64,000 bases of DNA from Allosphingosinicella deserti (GCF_003012735.1 NZ_PXYI01000005.1:62001-126000), one strand, 5' to 3'. Counted from the stretch's first letter, positions 10,348-19,795 are shown. Notes: a model not told the origin generated them from the sequence alone. Numbers and translations are program-made.

Positions 10348-12969
10348 TCAAGGCGCGCTTTTGGCCGGCTCGATCGCGATCTCGTCCACCGCAATATTGT
10401 CATCGATCCGCCAGATCTTGATCGTGTGACGTCCGGCCGTCAGTCTCGGAAAGACCGCCGCCACCTCGTGTGCGTTGGCGATCACGGCGGCAATCCAGGC
10501 AGTCTGTTCCGGTGTGTTCGCCGCGCCTGGGGTGGGTGTCAGGGCTGAGGTGAGGATCTGCACCGGGCGGTCGTCGATCGAAACCCCGATCCGCACGCCC
10601 TTGGCGCCGGTCGTGTCCAGGGTCGGCGCGAGGCGCAGCGAGATGCGGGCCGCGCCGCTGAAGCCGGTCGTGACATCATATTCGGCCCGCAGTGCCGTGT
10701 CGGGCTTCGTCGCGGGGCGTCCCTGAGGCAGCGGAACGATCGCGCCCTTGCCCTGGCCGAGGTCGGCGATCGCCCGCCACGCGAGTCCGCCGGCAGGGTT
10801 CGATCGAAGCACGTCCGCCGCGTCGATCTCGATACGGTCGCCAGCACCGGACGCGGCCTTGCCGAAGACGGGCTGGACGCCCCTTTCATCCGGCGGCGTG
10901 TCGGCACCGACGCGCATGATGCTCGGCATGGTCTGTCGGGTCGGATCGTTCCAGATCACATAGCTCATGTGGACCTGGTTCATCATCCCGGCCCACTTGC
11001 CGCCGTTGATCGAATGATAGTCCGCGGTCAGAGCTGCATCTCGGGCGAAAGTCGCCTCCACGCGATCGGCGAAGTAATTGGCACGCGGATCGTTGCTGGA
11101 GGCGAGGGCCTTGTTCCAGGCCGCCGCGTAATAGAGTTCGTAAAGGTTGGAGAGAGCGCTGATCGGATAGCCGGCGAGCTGAAACCAGGCATCCCGTTGG
11201 TCGGGCCGTAGCCGGGCGCGGACTGTGTCCGCCCGCCGCGCGAGCGATCGCCAGTCGTCGACGATGGCACCGTATTCTCCGCCGTCGAGCGCGTCCTTGC
11301 CGATCGCGCCGAGGGCGAAGCTGTCCTGGTTGAGCAATTCGGGTTTGCGGCGCGCGGCCAGCCGGCTGTAGCCGGTCATCAGGCTGCCGATCTCGGACGC
11401 CATTTCGGGCCCGAAGGTCGCCGCCGCCCAGCGGGCCGGAAAGGCGTCCAGCGCTTCCGCCGTCATCGCCTCGGGATTCCACGCCATCTTCAGGAAGAAA
11501 TCGAGCGGATATTCCATCGGCTTGATATCGCCGACATTGACAACCCAGAGCTGGCGCGCGCCCCGCGCGTAAGCGAGATCCATCTGCTGCCAGACCTTGC
11601 CGATCTGGTTGGTGTTGATCCACTTGTAGTTGCGGGGGCCGCCGACATAATCGAAATGGTAATAGACGCCGTAGCCGCCGCTGCGGGCGAGATCGCCCTT
11701 CGCCGGATCCGGAAGCCGGCGGATCTGGCCCCAATTGTCGTCGGAAAACAGCAGGGTGACGTCGTCGGGCACCCGCATCCCGTGATCATAATAATCCTGC
11801 ACTTCCTTGTAGAGCGCCCACACCTGCGGCGTCTGGTCGGCGGGCTTGCCGGTCACCTCGGCAATGATCTTGCGCTGGTCGGCGACGATCGTCTCGAGCA
11901 GCTCGGTCGCTGTCGTTTCGGCCATCGGCTCGTCGCCGTCGCCGCGCATGCCGACCGTCACCACATTCTCGTACGCCGCGCCGCCGCCCTTCGACACCAT
12001 CCGCTCGATGCCGCCGCGCCAGAAGGCCCGCAGATTGGCGGCGTTGGTGCGATAGTCCCAGCGTCCCCCGGCAACGCCATCGCCGCGCAGCCGGTGCCAC
12101 TCGCTTTGCGCGCGGGTCAGCGGCTCGTGGTGGGAGGTGCCCATCACCACGCCCATCTCGTCCGCCAGCAGGATGTTTCTGGGATCGTCGAGCGCGAAGG
12201 ATTTGGGCGCCCACATCGCCGGCCACAGATAATTGCCCTTCAGCCGCAGCAGCAGCTCGAACACTCTTGCATAGGCCTTGGAGTTGACGCCCCCGAACTG
12301 CTGCTTCGCCCACCCGCTGAACGCCGGGTCCTCGTCGTTGATGAAGAAGCCGCGATATTTCACGCGCGGTCGATCGCTCCGCCCTCCTGCCGTGACGAAC
12401 ACGTTGCTGCGCCGGGCGACGGGCACGTCCGCGAACCAGTGCCACGGGGAGACTCCGATCCGCTCGGAAAGATCGTAGGTGCCGAACACCGCGCCGCGCC
12501 GATCGGCGCCGACGATCACCAGCGCGCGGGAGATCCCCGGCAAGGGGCGGTCGACCACGATCTGGCGGAAGGCCTCCCATTGGCCGGCAATGTCGCGCGC
12601 GTCGATCTTTCCCGACGCGACGAGGCCATCGATGATCGGGCTCTCACCGAGCACCCCGATGATCACCGCAGACCCTTCTGCCTTTCCGCTGTCGGTGAGA
12701 AGGGCCGCGCGACGACCGCTCACCCGCTCCAGATCTGCGGCGAATCCGGACGTCGCGTGGCCGACGGCAGGGTCCGCCCCGGCGTCGACGAGGATGGCTG
12801 CGGGACGGCCTTTCTCGATCAGCGCAAAGCTGTCCCCCGCGGCGCGCGTGCAGACGGAAGCGGGATCGACGCAGGCCTGTGCCGCGGTGACCCCGAACAG
12901 CAGCAGGAACAGGCACCCGAAGGTGCGGGCGATCCTGAAGCGCGAAACGCGTGAGCCACCTGGCTTCAT
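10348..12969 (-). CDS. GH115 family alpha-glucuronidase, exported
   Basis: An 873-residue protein with a signal peptide (RTFGCLFLLLFGVTAAQA). The body has the GH115 hallmarks: GADRRGAVFGTYDLSE, SPWHWFADVPV, PRVKYRGFFINDEDPAF, KGNYLWPAMW and TSHHEPLTRAQSEW. Characterised GH115 enzymes remove 4-O-methylglucuronic acid from xylan, so this gene points to hemicellulose side-chain use. The C-terminal part is the beta-sandwich domain found in the family. A perfect palindrome of LacI-regulator type lies about 40 nt upstream of the start, suggesting induction by a sugar or uronate. The family is confident; the exact substrate is inferred. Confidence 0.93.
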   Translation of the reverse strand: MKPGGSRVSRFRIARTFGCLFLLLFGVTAAQACVDPASVCTRAAGDSFALIEKGRPAAILVDAGADPAVGHATSGFAADLERVSGRRAALLTDSGKAEGSAVIIGVLGESPIIDGLVASGKIDARDIAGQWEAFRQIVVDRPLPGISRALVIVGADRRGAVFGTYDLSERIGVSPWHWFADVPVARRSNVFVTAGGRSDRPRVKYRGFFINDEDPAFSGWAKQQFGGVNSKAYARVFELLLRLKGNYLWPAMWAPKSFALDDPRNILLADEMGVVMGTSHHEPLTRAQSEWHRLRGDGVAGGRWDYRTNAANLRAFWRGGIERMVSKGGGAAYENVVTVGMRGDGDEPMAETTATELLETIVADQRKIIAEVTGKPADQTPQVWALYKEVQDYYDHGMRVPDDVTLLFSDDNWGQIRRLPDPAKGDLARSGGYGVYYHFDYVGGPRNYKWINTNQIGKVWQQMDLAYARGARQLWVVNVGDIKPMEYPLDFFLKMAWNPEAMTAEALDAFPARWAAATFGPEMASEIGSLMTGYSRLAARRKPELLNQDSFALGAIGKDALDGGEYGAIVDDWRSLARRADTVRARLRPDQRDAWFQLAGYPISALSNLYELYYAAAWNKALASSNDPRANYFADRVEATFARDAALTADYHSINGGKWAGMMNQVHMSYVIWNDPTRQTMPSIMRVGADTPPDERGVQPVFGKAASGAGDRIEIDAADVLRSNPAGGLAWRAIADLGQGKGAIVPLPQGRPATKPDTALRAEYDVTTGFSGAARISLRLAPTLDTTGAKGVRIGVSIDDRPVQILTSALTPTPGAANTPEQTAWIAAVIANAHEVAAVFPRLTAGRHTIKIWRIDDNIAVDEIAIEPAKSAP

Positions 12970-13007
12970 CCTTGCCCTCTCCCGAGCGGCCTTTTGGCCT
13001 ACCAGCG

Positions 13008-13021
13008 TGTTACCGGTAACA
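13008..13021. promoter_or_regulatory. LacI-type operator upstream of the GH115 gene
   Basis: TGTTACCGGTAACA is a perfect 14-bp palindrome 38 nt upstream of the GH115 ATG, in the divergent region shared with the SDR gene. Its form is that of LacI-family operators controlling xylan or uronate genes in proteobacteria. A half-site-like TACCGGT follows at 13039-13045. No LacI gene is in the window. Confidence 0.75.
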
Positions 13022-13149
13022 TTGGTGCCCTGCGTTCTACCGGTCTGTCAATCGTAGCCGGCTACCGGCCGGGAGATGCGGGCTTTTTCCCGTAGCAACC
13101 TTTGCCTGGCTGGCGCGCTTCCGAGGCTGCCTTTCCCGGGAGACATATC

Positions 13150-14139
13150 ATGGTCGATCAACCCACCCGCCGCAGCCTGCTTCAGGCCGCCGCCGCCACC
13201 GGCGCCGTGCTCGCTGCCGCCCCCGCCATGTCGCAGGCGGCGCCGTCGCGGCCCGTGGGGGCTCCCGCCGATCCTCAGACCAAATATGTCAGCGAGCCGT
13301 TCCCGGAGCAGCGGCAGAAATGGCCGGGCCTGCAGCGCGACATGACGCCCGTGCCGGATTGCGGGGAGCGTTCCTATGTCGGCTCCGGCAAGCTGCAGGG
13401 GCGCAAGGCTCTGGTGACCGGCGGCGATTCCGGGATCGGCCGCGCGGCGGTGATCGGCTTCGCCCGTGAAGGTGCCGACGTCGCGATCAACTATCATCCC
13501 GACGAGGAGGCGGACGCCCGGGACGTCGCCGGCCTGCTGCGCGGCGAGGGGCGCAAGGTCGCGCTTATTCCCGGCGATCTCACCAGCCAGCGTTTCTGCG
13601 TCGATCTGGTTCGCCGCGCTCAATCGGAACTCGGCGGGCTCGATATCCTCGTCAACAATGCCGCCTATCAGCAGTCGAAGAAATCGATCGACGAGATCAG
13701 CTTCGAACAGTTCGATCGAACCCTGAAGACCAATCTCTATGCCATGTTCTGGGTCACCAAGACGGCGGTGCCGCTGATGCGGCCAGGATCGGCAATCATC
13801 AACACCACCTCGGTCAACGCAGTCGATCCGGGCGAGGAACTGCTCGATTATGCGACCACCAAGGCCGGGATCGCGATCTTCACCAAGGGTCTCGCCAAGC
13901 AGCTCGCCAAGAAGGGCATCCGGGTCAACGGAGTCGCGCCCGGGCCGATTTGGACCCCGCTCCAGGTCGTCGGCGGCCAGCTTCCAGGCGAGCTCGGCAA
14001 GTTCGGCCAGGATACGCCGCTCGGCCGCGCCGGCCAGCCGGTGGAACTCGCCGCACTCTATGTGACGCTGGCGAGCGGCGAACTCAGCTATACGGACGGC
14101 AGCATCTTCGGCGCCAACGGCGGACTCGGCACGATCTGA
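13150..14139 (+). CDS. SDR family oxidoreductase with Tat signal
   Basis: A 329-residue short-chain dehydrogenase. The start at 13150 (MVDQPTRRSLLQAAAATG) follows GGGAGA and gives a twin-arginine signal, so the enzyme is probably exported folded with its cofactor. The core has TGGDSGIG (nucleotide loop), NNAAYQ, the catalytic Ser in NTTSVNA, and YATTK (Tyr and Lys). It ends in the usual DGSIFGANGG. The 60-residue spacer after the signal with KYVSEPFPEQRQKWPG is typical of the YghA/YhdF-like group. The substrate is unknown. The gene is divergent from the GH115 gene; whether the shared operator affects it cannot be told. Confidence 0.88.
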   Translation: MVDQPTRRSLLQAAAATGAVLAAAPAMSQAAPSRPVGAPADPQTKYVSEPFPEQRQKWPGLQRDMTPVPDCGERSYVGSGKLQGRKALVTGGDSGIGRAAVIGFAREGADVAINYHPDEEADARDVAGLLRGEGRKVALIPGDLTSQRFCVDLVRRAQSELGGLDILVNNAAYQQSKKSIDEISFEQFDRTLKTNLYAMFWVTKTAVPLMRPGSAIINTTSVNAVDPGEELLDYATTKAGIAIFTKGLAKQLAKKGIRVNGVAPGPIWTPLQVVGGQLPGELGKFGQDTPLGRAGQPVELAALYVTLASGELSYTDGSIFGANGGLGTI

Positions 14140-14179
14140 GCCTTGGAGCCTCCGCCACGCAGTGCGTTGAAACCGGCAC

Positions 14180-14914
14180 CTACCGCTGCGCGCTCCGCGC
14201 CACGAACCCCGCGTCGGTCAGCTCCATGCCATCGAGATCGAGCCCGGATTGGCGCGCGCTTCGGCGAACCGCGGCGGCAACCTGGCGGACCAGCGCCGGT
14301 TTGCCCTCCGCGCCGTCCATGAAGCCGCCGATCAACGCAGCCTGTATGAGATTGGATTCGGCCATGTCCTGCTTGGCCGAGTTGTCCGCGCGCGCGATCT
14401 CGGGAAGCGTCGCCATTGCCTCCGCAGCCTGGGCGCGTACTGCGGCGATCTGATGCCGTGGCGGCGTATCGTTGCGTCCGCGGGAAGCCAGCCACGCGTT
14501 CAGCCAGTAGATCGCATAGGCGTCGGCGACGTTGTCGGTGCGCAGGCCGTAGGCGGAAAGCGCTTGCCCCATCCTGTCGAACAGAGCGGGGTCGCCGAGC
14601 TGCTTCTCGAAGGCGGCCGCCCCCTGCTTGTCCCGCACGCGCGCCGTGTCCAGAAAGCGGGCCACGTTGGCGCGGCTCCGCTCCGGCGAGCGGGTGTAGG
14701 TCAGGGACACGGCCGGCGCCGGCACCGGGCGCGCACGGCCGCGGCGCGTGGTCGCCACCGATTCCTGCGCCGCCTCGTCCATCGCCGTGCCATGGGCGAT
14801 CCCGGCCATCAGGCCGCCCCAGTCGACGCCCTCCTGGGCCACAGCCGAACTGCCGGATGCAGCGAGCAGCAGCATCGATGCGGCGACAAATTGGGCACGG
14901 CTCCAGCGACGCAT
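14180..14914 (-). CDS. Exported protein of unknown function (DUF6683-like)
   Basis: A 244-residue protein. The start at 14914 (MRRWSRAQFVAASMLLLAASG) follows AGGGAG and opens a signal peptide ending near AVAQ. The mature part has YTRSPERSRANVARFLD, GLRTDNVADAYAIYWLNAW and a helical end. It resembles a group of short secreted proteins of unknown role annotated DUF6683; that match is from memory and unverified. The gene is convergent with the SDR gene and divergent from the LysM gene. No function can be assigned. Confidence 0.65.
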   Translation of the reverse strand: MRRWSRAQFVAASMLLLAASGSSAVAQEGVDWGGLMAGIAHGTAMDEAAQESVATTRRGRARPVPAPAVSLTYTRSPERSRANVARFLDTARVRDKQGAAAFEKQLGDPALFDRMGQALSAYGLRTDNVADAYAIYWLNAWLASRGRNDTPPRHQIAAVRAQAAEAMATLPEIARADNSAKQDMAESNLIQAALIGGFMDGAEGKPALVRQVAAAVRRSARQSGLDLDGMELTDAGFVARSAQR

Positions 14915-15081
14915 CGACGATCTCCCTGGCATGTTCACCGCCCTCGGCGCGACTGTCAGGCGCCCGAGGCTCCGCCCGACGATCATCGGACCGGGCGACG
15001 AATCCCTAATCGATCCGTTTAGATACAGGCATCCCCCGGCACTGGTAATCCCGCAGCATCCGCGACACGGGAGTGAGTCCG

Positions 15082-16431
15082 ATGGTCGGCACGATTTCGG
15101 CTACCAGCAGCACGAGCAACACCAACAGCTATGCGAGCGTCAGTGCAGGGGCCTCGCCGCCGCAGGCAGGCGGCAGCCACAAGGTCGCCCGCGGGGAAAC
15201 CCTGTCCGGGATCGCCCAGCGCTTCGGCTCCGACGTCGGTACCGTCGCGCGGCTGAATGGGATCAGCAATCCCAACCTCATTCATGAAGGCCAGACGCTC
15301 AAACTGCCGCAAGGCGCGGCGCAATCTTACGAGATCGCCCGCGGCGACACGCTCGGCCGCATCGCGGCAAAGAATGGGATCGGCGTCGACGCGCTGCTCG
15401 CCGCCAATCCGCAGATCGCCAACCCGAACCGGATCTATCCCGGTGACATCCTTACCATTCCCGCCGGGACGGCGCGAAGCGGCGTCGGTGAGGCCGGCGG
15501 CGTCGCCGCTGTCGGCGGCACCACCCGGATCGAGAACGGAACCCTTTCGCTCAGCGCGCAGGACGTGATCGATCTCAAGAAGACGCTGCAGACGGAATGG
15601 GTGCAAGGCGCCGGCGATGCCCAGGCGCACGGCATCATCGACACCATCCTCAACCGCACGGCCTCCGGCCACTGGGGCGATACGGTTGCCGATGTCGTCA
15701 ACAGCCACAATCAATTCTCCGACATCAACGGCCCGATCTCGCGCCGCGACGGCCGCAACTCGGTCGACGACATTCCGGAGAGCCGGATCAGTGCCCGCGT
15801 CGACACGCTGGTCGACACCTATCTCGCCGCGCGCGCCGGCGGTCAGGCCTCGTCGATCGGGTCGCATCTCAATTATGCGAACCCGCATTACTCCAGCGCC
15901 AACAATCTCGGCTGGATCAATGCACTGGACGGGCCGGTGCTCGGCCGCGGCGATGCCGTCCACCACCACGGCACCGTGCCGGAGCTCGACCGCTATCGGC
16001 CGGGCGAGTTTGCGGTCGCTCTGCCCGGAACTGCGGCGGTTGCCCCGACGACCCCCAACGCCGCGGGCGGCCGGATCGACGGCAATGCCGTGGCGGCGGC
16101 CAATGGCGTCGAGGTCAAGAATGCGAGCGTGCACATCAGCCGGCTCGATGCCGCGATGGATCCGGCGATCCAGGCAGTCGCGCAGGCGGCAAGGCGGCTC
16201 GGCCTGCCGACGCCGGTGATCACGTCGGGCAATGACAGTCGCCATATGAACGGATCGCTTCATTATTCCGATCGTGCGCTCGATTTCCGCGGCAACAATA
16301 TCAGCCTCGAACAGGGCCGAGCGTTCCAGAACGAGGTGCGGCGGATTCTCGGCGATCGCTACGATGTCGCGTTCGAGACATTCACCAATCGCAGCAACAA
16401 TCACCTTCATGTAGAGTTCGACCCGCATTGA
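15082..16431 (+). CDS. LysM-LysM-SleB-like-M15-like cell wall hydrolase
   Basis: A 449-residue modular protein. ATG 15082 is chosen because GGGAG lies 8 nt upstream; a GTG at 15073 is the alternative. Two LysM domains (about 32-76 and 82-127; HKVARGETLSGIAQRFG and YEIARGDTLGRIAAKNG) should bind peptidoglycan. Residues about 158-290 resemble SleB/CwlJ hydrolases (HGIIDTILNRTASGHWGDTV followed by HNQFSDIN). The C-terminus (about 350-449) has an M15-peptidase-like metal pattern, HYSDRALDF and NNHLHVEFD. So it may carry two cutting activities. No classical signal peptide is visible: the start is Ser/Thr/Asn-rich, unusual for a wall enzyme. Confidence 0.8.
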   Translation: MVGTISATSSTSNTNSYASVSAGASPPQAGGSHKVARGETLSGIAQRFGSDVGTVARLNGISNPNLIHEGQTLKLPQGAAQSYEIARGDTLGRIAAKNGIGVDALLAANPQIANPNRIYPGDILTIPAGTARSGVGEAGGVAAVGGTTRIENGTLSLSAQDVIDLKKTLQTEWVQGAGDAQAHGIIDTILNRTASGHWGDTVADVVNSHNQFSDINGPISRRDGRNSVDDIPESRISARVDTLVDTYLAARAGGQASSIGSHLNYANPHYSSANNLGWINALDGPVLGRGDAVHHHGTVPELDRYRPGEFAVALPGTAAVAPTTPNAAGGRIDGNAVAAANGVEVKNASVHISRLDAAMDPAIQAVAQAARRLGLPTPVITSGNDSRHMNGSLHYSDRALDFRGNNISLEQGRAFQNEVRRILGDRYDVAFETFTNRSNNHLHVEFDPH

Positions 16432-16444
16432 TGACGGGGGCGCC

Positions 16445-16954
16445 ATGACCAGGTGGATTGCAATCTTCGCGGCGTGCCTGCTGCTGCCGGGCTGCTCGCA
16501 GGCCGGCGCGCCCGCGGTCGTCAACGAAACCGCTGGAGAAACCGGGCAGCCCGCTTCGTCCGAGACACCGAAACCGCAGGCCCGGCGGGGGCAGGCTGCG
16601 ACCGCGCCCGCCGCGCCTGCGACCCGCCAGCCGGCGCAATCCGGGTCGCGGGTGCTCGGCGAGAAGGACTTCACCCTCCGCGGCAATCCGGCCTGTGAGA
16701 TCCGCTTCGTCTATGCCGGGCACGAGGCCGATACCGTCTTCTGGGAAGAACCGTGCGAGGCCGTGAACGCCAGTATGATGACCCAGTCGGATCTGGAGTC
16801 GTTCGACAGGTGGGAGCGCTTGGACGAATTTGCGCGCAAGTTCGTCAACGCGCTCCCGGGCGGTCAGGTCCTCTATGTCGAGGGAAGCTTCAGCGCGTCA
16901 GTCTACCCGATCGGCACCACCGGCTTGACCTACGAGGTGCCGGTCGCCGACTGA
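16445..16954 (+). CDS. Putative lipoprotein of unknown function
   Basis: A 169-residue product with a lipoprotein signal (MTRWIAIFAACLLLPGC, lipobox LPGC at 14-17). A low-complexity Ala/Pro/Gln linker follows, then a conserved-looking domain with FTLRGNPACEIRFVYAG, FWEEPCEAV and a C-terminal strand GLTYEVPVAD. Two Cys (PAC, EPC) could form a disulfide. It starts 13 nt after the LysM hydrolase stop on the same strand, so the two are probably co-transcribed and it may act at the envelope. The family is not recognised. Confidence 0.7.
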   Translation: MTRWIAIFAACLLLPGCSQAGAPAVVNETAGETGQPASSETPKPQARRGQAATAPAAPATRQPAQSGSRVLGEKDFTLRGNPACEIRFVYAGHEADTVFWEEPCEAVNASMMTQSDLESFDRWERLDEFARKFVNALPGGQVLYVEGSFSASVYPIGTTGLTYEVPVAD

Positions 16955-17056
16955 CCCGGTCGCCCGCCTCAGTTTGAAAGCGCTCGCGCGAACGCGTGAC
17001 AGCAGCGCCGCCGTTTGCGAGAGGGCCGGCAAAGGCAGACGGCAGGTGCGGGGCGT

Positions 17057-18160
17057 ATGAAACATTTCGGACGAGGGCTGGCCCTGTTGTGGTCGGCAGC
17101 AGCGGGCCCGGCGCTCGCCGGGCAGGAAGGGACGCCCGTGTCGCAGCCAGCGACCGTGGAGGCCCGCGCGGCCGCGCTCGTCGGCCATTATTACCTCTCC
17201 GGAGTCCACGAAGTCGGTTCGGAGCTGCTGCTGCGCGCCGATGGAACGTTCGATTGGGGACTGGCCTATGGCGCGATCGATCAGGCGGCCAAGGGGAACT
17301 GGCGAGTCGATGGCGACGCGGTCCTGCTGGTCGCGGATCTCAAGCCAAGCGACGCGCCGCTGTTCGCCTATGCGGCAACGGAGGGCTGGAGCGCCGAGGC
17401 CGTGGAGGAACGCGCGCAACGTTCCGAACAGGATCTGATTGCGGCCGTTCACGCGCGCTGTCCCTTCCTGCCGGATCTGCAGGTGGTCGCGACGTCCGCG
17501 CCGCCGCTATTCGGAGATAATTCCGTCCCCGCTGCTACGCTTCGCGATCGCGCCGCCGCCGCGATGCGCGAGGCTGTGGCGGCGCGCAGCCGGGTGGAGG
17601 CGCTTGCCGCCAAATGGACCGCCAGGAGCGCGGCCGATCCAGCGCGCCTCAAGGCCGCACGGGCCGCGATGGACGCATGGTCCGAGGCGCGGTCGCGCGC
17701 GGTGGCGGCGGCGGACTCCGCAGGTCTGCCGTCTCCGGATCTGGCCGAGCCGGCATTGCCGGAGGCGTGCAGGTTACCGGAGGCTGAGGTGGCCGGCGAC
17801 TCGGCTGGTCTCGGCGTCCAGGTGATCGATCCTGCGTCGAGCAGGCCCGCGCGCAACGTTCAGGTGACGCTCCGGTTCGCCGACGGCAGTGTCGAGACGG
17901 TGACCACGGGCAGGGGCGGATTTGCTTTCCTCGCGGGCAAGCCTGGAGCCGCCGCGGTGGGAGCCATTCTGCACCTCGACCAGGCTCCGGAACGGGACGG
18001 CACGTTCGCTTTCCCCCCGGCGACGGACGGGATCATCCGCTTTTCGGTCGATCTGGATCAGCTGGCGCTGCCCGCCTTCGTCGATCTGCGTCTGCGCATC
18101 GACGACGGCGACCTGCTGCTGGGCGGCCCCGGCGACGGCCGCTACGAACGGCGACCTTGA
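17057..18160 (+). CDS. Exported protein of unknown function with C-terminal beta domain
   Basis: A 367-residue product. The start at 17057 (MKHFGRGLALLWSAAAGPALA) gives a signal peptide and follows a G-rich stretch. Residues about 35-90 read as a lipocalin-like sheet (GHYYLSGVHEVGSELLLRAD, GTFDWGLAYGAID). A helical middle (about 155-235) follows, then an Ig/carboxypeptidase-regulatory-like beta domain (VIDPASSRPARNVQVTLRF, TGRGGFAFLAG). The family is not recognised. It is convergent with the following zinc-ribbon gene. Confidence 0.65.
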   Translation: MKHFGRGLALLWSAAAGPALAGQEGTPVSQPATVEARAAALVGHYYLSGVHEVGSELLLRADGTFDWGLAYGAIDQAAKGNWRVDGDAVLLVADLKPSDAPLFAYAATEGWSAEAVEERAQRSEQDLIAAVHARCPFLPDLQVVATSAPPLFGDNSVPAATLRDRAAAAMREAVAARSRVEALAAKWTARSAADPARLKAARAAMDAWSEARSRAVAAADSAGLPSPDLAEPALPEACRLPEAEVAGDSAGLGVQVIDPASSRPARNVQVTLRFADGSVETVTTGRGGFAFLAGKPGAAAVGAILHLDQAPERDGTFAFPPATDGIIRFSVDLDQLALPAFVDLRLRIDDGDLLLGGPGDGRYERRP

Positions 18161-18181
18161 ACCGGAGTTCTTGGACCGGCA

Positions 18182-18886
18182 TCACCCTTCGAGCGTGCAG
18201 CCTTGCAGCAATGTCGTGCCGGCGAGTGCCTTGACGCTGTCGCAGGAGAGGGTGACGGAATCGCCTTTGGCGAGGCTCGCGAGCCGATCCCGGTAATTCG
18301 AAGGGAAGTTCGCGACGACGAAGTTGAGCGGCGTCCTGCCCTCGAGAGAAATGGCCGGGGTGGCACCCGGCATGACCATCGATGCGATCGTCCCGGTGAC
18401 GGTGACAGGCCCCGGATAGCGGGCACTTGCGCCGTCCGGGTCCGAGCGGAAAGCTGAGTCCAGGCTCGAAGCGGTCGTTCGGGAGCCGGAAGCGCCGGAC
18501 CCTTCCTTCTCCGCTTCGCCCCCGCCGGCACTGCCGACGGCTTTGGCGCTTTCTCCGCTCTCCTCCGCGGCACGCTGTCGCTCGTCGCCGCGCTGGCTCC
18601 AGACCATCAGGATGATCACCGCAATGCCGACAGCAAGCATCAGCGGCAGGATCAGCCCGCCCGCCCGGCTGCCCTGCGCGGGGGGAACGGGGCCGCCGCT
18701 TGCGGCGGCGGCAGCGTGCATTGTTGAAGGCGTTGCCACGGGTGAGGGGGTCACTGGAACTGGATCGGGCGGAACTGCGGACGGGCCCGCGGGCGGGGCG
18801 GCCGCGGTCGCCACCGCAGCACCGCACGCGGGGCAGAAGCGGGCGCCGTCGGGAAGGTTGGTGCCGCACGCACTGCAAAACGCCAT
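18182..18886 (-). CDS. Zinc-ribbon membrane protein with OB-fold domain
   Basis: A 234-residue product. The ATG at 18886 is 8 nt after GAGGAG; an ATG at 18892 is only 2 nt from it. The N-terminus is a zinc ribbon (CSACGTNLPDGARFCPACG), then a Pro/Ala linker, one membrane helix (GLILPLMLAVGIAVIILMVW), an acidic linker, and a C-terminal domain resembling the tRNA_anti-like OB fold (VTVTGTIASMVMPG, FVVANFPSNYRDRLASL, GDSVTLSCDSV). Such proteins are membrane-anchored with an outer OB domain; their role is unknown. Confidence 0.75.
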   Translation of the reverse strand: MAFCSACGTNLPDGARFCPACGAAVATAAAPPAGPSAVPPDPVPVTPSPVATPSTMHAAAAASGGPVPPAQGSRAGGLILPLMLAVGIAVIILMVWSQRGDERQRAAEESGESAKAVGSAGGGEAEKEGSGASGSRTTASSLDSAFRSDPDGASARYPGPVTVTGTIASMVMPGATPAISLEGRTPLNFVVANFPSNYRDRLASLAKGDSVTLSCDSVKALAGTTLLQGCTLEG

Positions 18887-19020
18887 CGCCATCGCTCCTC
18901 TCGTCCACTCAGATGGACGACTCCGAAGCCCGCAGTTCGTTCCACATCCGAACCGGAGGCGGGAGACGAAGCTGCTTTGGCCGCACTGCAGTCTTTGGTC
19001 CGGATGACGCAACTGCCGGA

Positions 19021-19698
19021 TCAGGGAATGTACGGGATCTCGTCGAGGATGCTGGTTCCGGTTCTCCGTTTGCACCAGCGATCGATCAGGAACACGGTCA
19101 CCAGCCCAGCGAGGAAGGCTCCGATCGGTGCCACCGCCGGTGCCCCGCCGCCGGGCAGGACCAGCCGAACGAGCGCGTCCAGTGCCGTGTAGGCGCCAAA
19201 CCCCGCTGCCAGCCCTCCGACAAGTTCGGCGAGGGCAAAGCCAAGGAGGAGCAGGCACCCGCCTTGGCGGGGCTGATCGGCGTAGGCGGAAGACGGCGGG
19301 GTGAAGCGCCGACGGGGCTTGGGCCGGGCGCCGGGTCGGGCAGGCGCTACAGGGGTGCGATCGGCAAGCGTGCGTTCGGGCGCGAGCATCCACCAGTGCA
19401 GCGATCGATAGAGCGCATAGACGATCGCCACGAGCAGAATGCCCATCAGCACGAACCCGCCGGGCTCGCCACCGTCGGGAAACCAATGTGCCGTGATCAT
19501 TGCCGCGGCGATCACGCACAGGCCGAAGGCTGCACAATGGAGGAGAAAATCGATGCCGCCCCGGCGCACGAAACGATCGTGCTCCGCCTTGGTTACGGGC
19601 CGTGCGGGGCCACGCCCGTTGGCGCGGTAGACGTAAGTCTCGCCCTGCTTCTCGAACTGCAACGCCATGCCCGTGCCGAACAGCGAGAGGATGCCCAT
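19021..19698 (-). CDS. Integral membrane protein of unknown function
   Basis: A 225-residue protein; ATG 19698 follows GCAGGAG. It has two hydrophobic helices near the middle (LLHCAAFGLCVIAAAMI and GGFVLMGILLVAIVYAL), a basic Pro-rich linker, then two more (GGCLLLLGFALAELVGG and IGAFLAGLVTVFLID). The N-terminus MGILSLFGTGMALQFEKQG and the segment HDRFVRRGGIDF precede the first helix. The family is not recognised. It is on the same strand as the zinc-ribbon gene with a 134-nt gap. Confidence 0.65.
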   Translation of the reverse strand: MGILSLFGTGMALQFEKQGETYVYRANGRGPARPVTKAEHDRFVRRGGIDFLLHCAAFGLCVIAAAMITAHWFPDGGEPGGFVLMGILLVAIVYALYRSLHWWMLAPERTLADRTPVAPARPGARPKPRRRFTPPSSAYADQPRQGGCLLLLGFALAELVGGLAAGFGAYTALDALVRLVLPGGGAPAVAPIGAFLAGLVTVFLIDRWCKRRTGTSILDEIPYIP

Positions 19699-19795
19699 TC
19701 TTGCTCCTGCATCAGCCCAAACCAACGCGCCGAACGCGCGAGGAGGCGCATTCGACCCGCGCAGCTTGCCGCTCGTGGGAGCAAGCTTGCGTCAA

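Noticed and set aside
11656-12954. A 432-codon + strand open stretch over the GH115 gene
   Set aside because: It is antisense to GH115, with no ribosome site and no recognisable motif.
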